A DNA stretch of 6,733 nt from Acidobacteriota bacterium (GTDB lineage Bacteria > Acidobacteriota > Thermoanaerobaculia > Multivoradales > JAHEKO01). Position 1 is the stretch's first letter; each line of letters begins with the position of its first letter. The position numbers were made by a program, and so were the translations under genes. The stretch is from positions 1 to 6,733 of the forward strand of contig JAOTZA010000178.1 in the NCBI GenBank assembly GCA_029861655.1. Reading direction: 5' to 3'. Under the pieces are notes generated by a model. That model made no database searches. It was not told the DNA's origin and worked only from the letters and a program-made list of their open reading frames with translations. This document shows, piece by piece, positions 5,952-6,733 of this stretch.

Positions 5952-6320
5952 TCATTTCGGAAAGAGCTCGCGCTCGAGTTCGTCCATCGCGCGTTCAAGG
6001 TTGCGCCGCGCTCGCGCCGGCAACGCCGGGGTCTTCTGAGCTAGAACCAGATAGTAGCCGTCGGGAAGTGTCGTCAAGTGGAGGTGGGCCGCCTCGTGCT
6101 GAATGTGGAGAGTCTTGGGTTGACCAAGTCCGGCGGCTTCCACGGCCGAAGCGGTCTGTCTCAGGTAGATCCCGAGATAGGCCGCTACTACTTTGACATC
6201 GAACACCTCGTACTCCGAGGTAGCCATCTCGACCATTTCGCCGGCATCATCGACGAACATCACCGCCAGAGCGTTCGGGTCGCCTGCCAGAAGGTTGGCG
6301 AGTGTGTATTGGAAAGGCAT
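5952..6320 (-). CDS. Roadblock/LC7 domain protein (MglB-like)
   Basis: A 122-residue single-domain protein. Roadblock/LC7 proteins dimerise and in bacteria often act as GTPase-activating partners of Ras-like GTPases (MglB for MglA) or as scaffolds. The pattern seen here is a hydrophobic strand and turn, LAVMFVDDAGEMVEMA (18-33); a long helix, DVKVVAAYLGIYLRQTASAV (41-60); strands KTLHIQHEAAHLHLTTL (69-85); a turn, PDGYY; a strand, LVLAQKTPAL (91-100); and a C-terminal amphipathic helix, ARARRNLERAMDELERELF (102-120). The order matches the roadblock fold, and the 'D..G' after the first strand and the 'L.DGYYLVL' are typical. No MglA-like GTPase is in the window; FtsY next door is a GTPase, but of a different (SRP) class. 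It starts 25 bp after the HD-GYP stop, so the two are probably co-transcribed. The assignment rests on fold pattern, not on catalytic residues. Confidence 0.75.
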   Translation of the reverse strand: MPFQYTLANLLAGDPNALAVMFVDDAGEMVEMATSEYEVFDVKVVAAYLGIYLRQTASAVEAAGLGQPKTLHIQHEAAHLHLTTLPDGYYLVLAQKTPALPARARRNLERAMDELERELFPK

Positions 6321-6345
6321 CGAGATCAGCTACTTTCTTCGGTCC

Positions 6346-6733
6346 TCAGCCGGACGCCGCTACAGCCGGTTGTGCCGGTGTCGGAGACTCAACGGGTCGT
6401 CGCAGTTGTACCTGCCCGGCTTCGAAGGCGCGCAAAAACGCCGTCACGACCTTTGCGTCGAAGCGCTGGCCGGCAAGTTCTCGGAGTTTCTGCACTGCAA
6501 AGGCGGGCTCGTAGGCCTTCTGATATGGACGGTTGGTGGTGATGGCGTCGAATGTGTCCGCAACACCGACGATACGAGCCATCAGGGGTATGCGCTCTCC
6601 CACCAAGCCGTCGGGGTAGCCCTTGCCGTTCCACGCCTCGTGATGCCATCGGATCGCCGGGATCATTTCTCTGAGCTGGTCGATCCGGCTCATGATCTCG
6701 GCGCCGATCACGGGATGCCTCTTCATCTCCTCG
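6346..6733 (-). CDS. HD-GYP domain protein, C-terminal part
   Basis: HD-GYP proteins are metal-dependent phosphodiesterases that usually degrade cyclic di-GMP (some 3',3'-cGAMP). Only the last 129 codons are in the window, and the frame remains open to the right edge. Counting from the Met encoded at 6726, MKRHPVIGAEI carries the metal-site His6. HHEAWNGKGYPDGL (28-41) carries the paired histidines and the diagnostic GYP. ARIVGVADTFDAITTNRPYQKA (50-71) carries D57 and the conserved RPY. The catalytic HD pair and any sensor domain lie beyond the edge. The visible metal ligands are intact, so this half gives no sign of inactivation. After the domain comes a tail rich in Pro and Ala (112-126). 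The Met at 6726 is internal, because the conserved domain extends upstream of it. The gene leads the visible HD-GYP / roadblock / ftsY / unknown series. Confidence 0.93.
   Translation of the reverse strand, partial: EEMKRHPVIGAEIMSRIDQLREMIPAIRWHHEAWNGKGYPDGLVGERIPLMARIVGVADTFDAITTNRPYQKAYEPAFAVQKLRELAGQRFDAKVVTAFLRAFEAGQVQLRRPVESPTPAQPAVAASG

Noticed and set aside
6724..6726. ATG as the start of a short HD-GYP gene
   Set aside because: The frame is open to the window edge, and the conserved domain clearly extends upstream of this Met, which is internal to the HD-GYP core.
1..6733. Defence system, CRISPR, transposon or phage module
   Set aside because: No direct-repeat array, no terminal inverted repeats, and no transposase, integrase, nuclease or phage-like product; all recognised genes are housekeeping or signalling genes.

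Overview
The window looks like ordinary chromosomal housekeeping DNA from a GC-rich bacterium. It contains nine protein genes, two of them cut by the window edges, and almost no non-coding space. I see no RNA genes, CRISPR array, insertion sequence or phage gene. The mix of an HD-GYP signalling protein, a small roadblock/LC7 (MglB-like) protein, a minimal FtsY and a human-type purine nucleoside phosphorylase would suit an Acidobacteriota- or Myxococcota-like lineage. That placement is a weak inference from gene content only.

Layout, left to right. (1) Positions 1-296, minus strand: N-terminal third-domain fragment of class II lysyl-tRNA synthetase (lysS). It is divergent from (2) 395-1234, plus strand: trimeric-type purine nucleoside phosphorylase. 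Their 98-bp shared intergenic region holds an inverted repeat, a direct repeat and weak promoter-like hexamers. (3) 1286-2821, minus strand: a 511-residue, cysteine-free, almost wholly helical protein that I do not recognise. (4) 2868-3422, plus strand, divergent from it: hypoxanthine phosphoribosyltransferase (hpt). It is followed after 23 bp by (5) 3446-3823, plus strand: ridA, which starts at TTG behind a perfect AGGAGG. (6-9) A minus-strand block runs leftwards from the right edge: the C-terminal part of an HD-GYP domain protein (6346-6733), a roadblock/LC7 protein (5952-6320), ftsY (4955-5887), and an unrecognised 317-residue protein (4005-4958) whose TTG start overlaps the ftsY stop by 4 bp.

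Functionally, the left and middle parts carry purine salvage. PNP releases hypoxanthine or guanine from nucleosides, Hpt converts the bases to IMP or GMP with PRPP, and RidA removes reactive imine intermediates. PNP and Hpt lie on the same strand but are separated by the opposite-strand unknown gene, so they are not one operon. The right block joins cyclic-di-nucleotide signalling (HD-GYP), a possible small-GTPase regulator (roadblock) and the SRP receptor GTPase.

The most interesting unknowns are the 511-residue helical protein, with a 12-bp palindrome over its start codon, and the 317-residue protein apparently translationally coupled to ftsY. I found no clear new multi-gene system.
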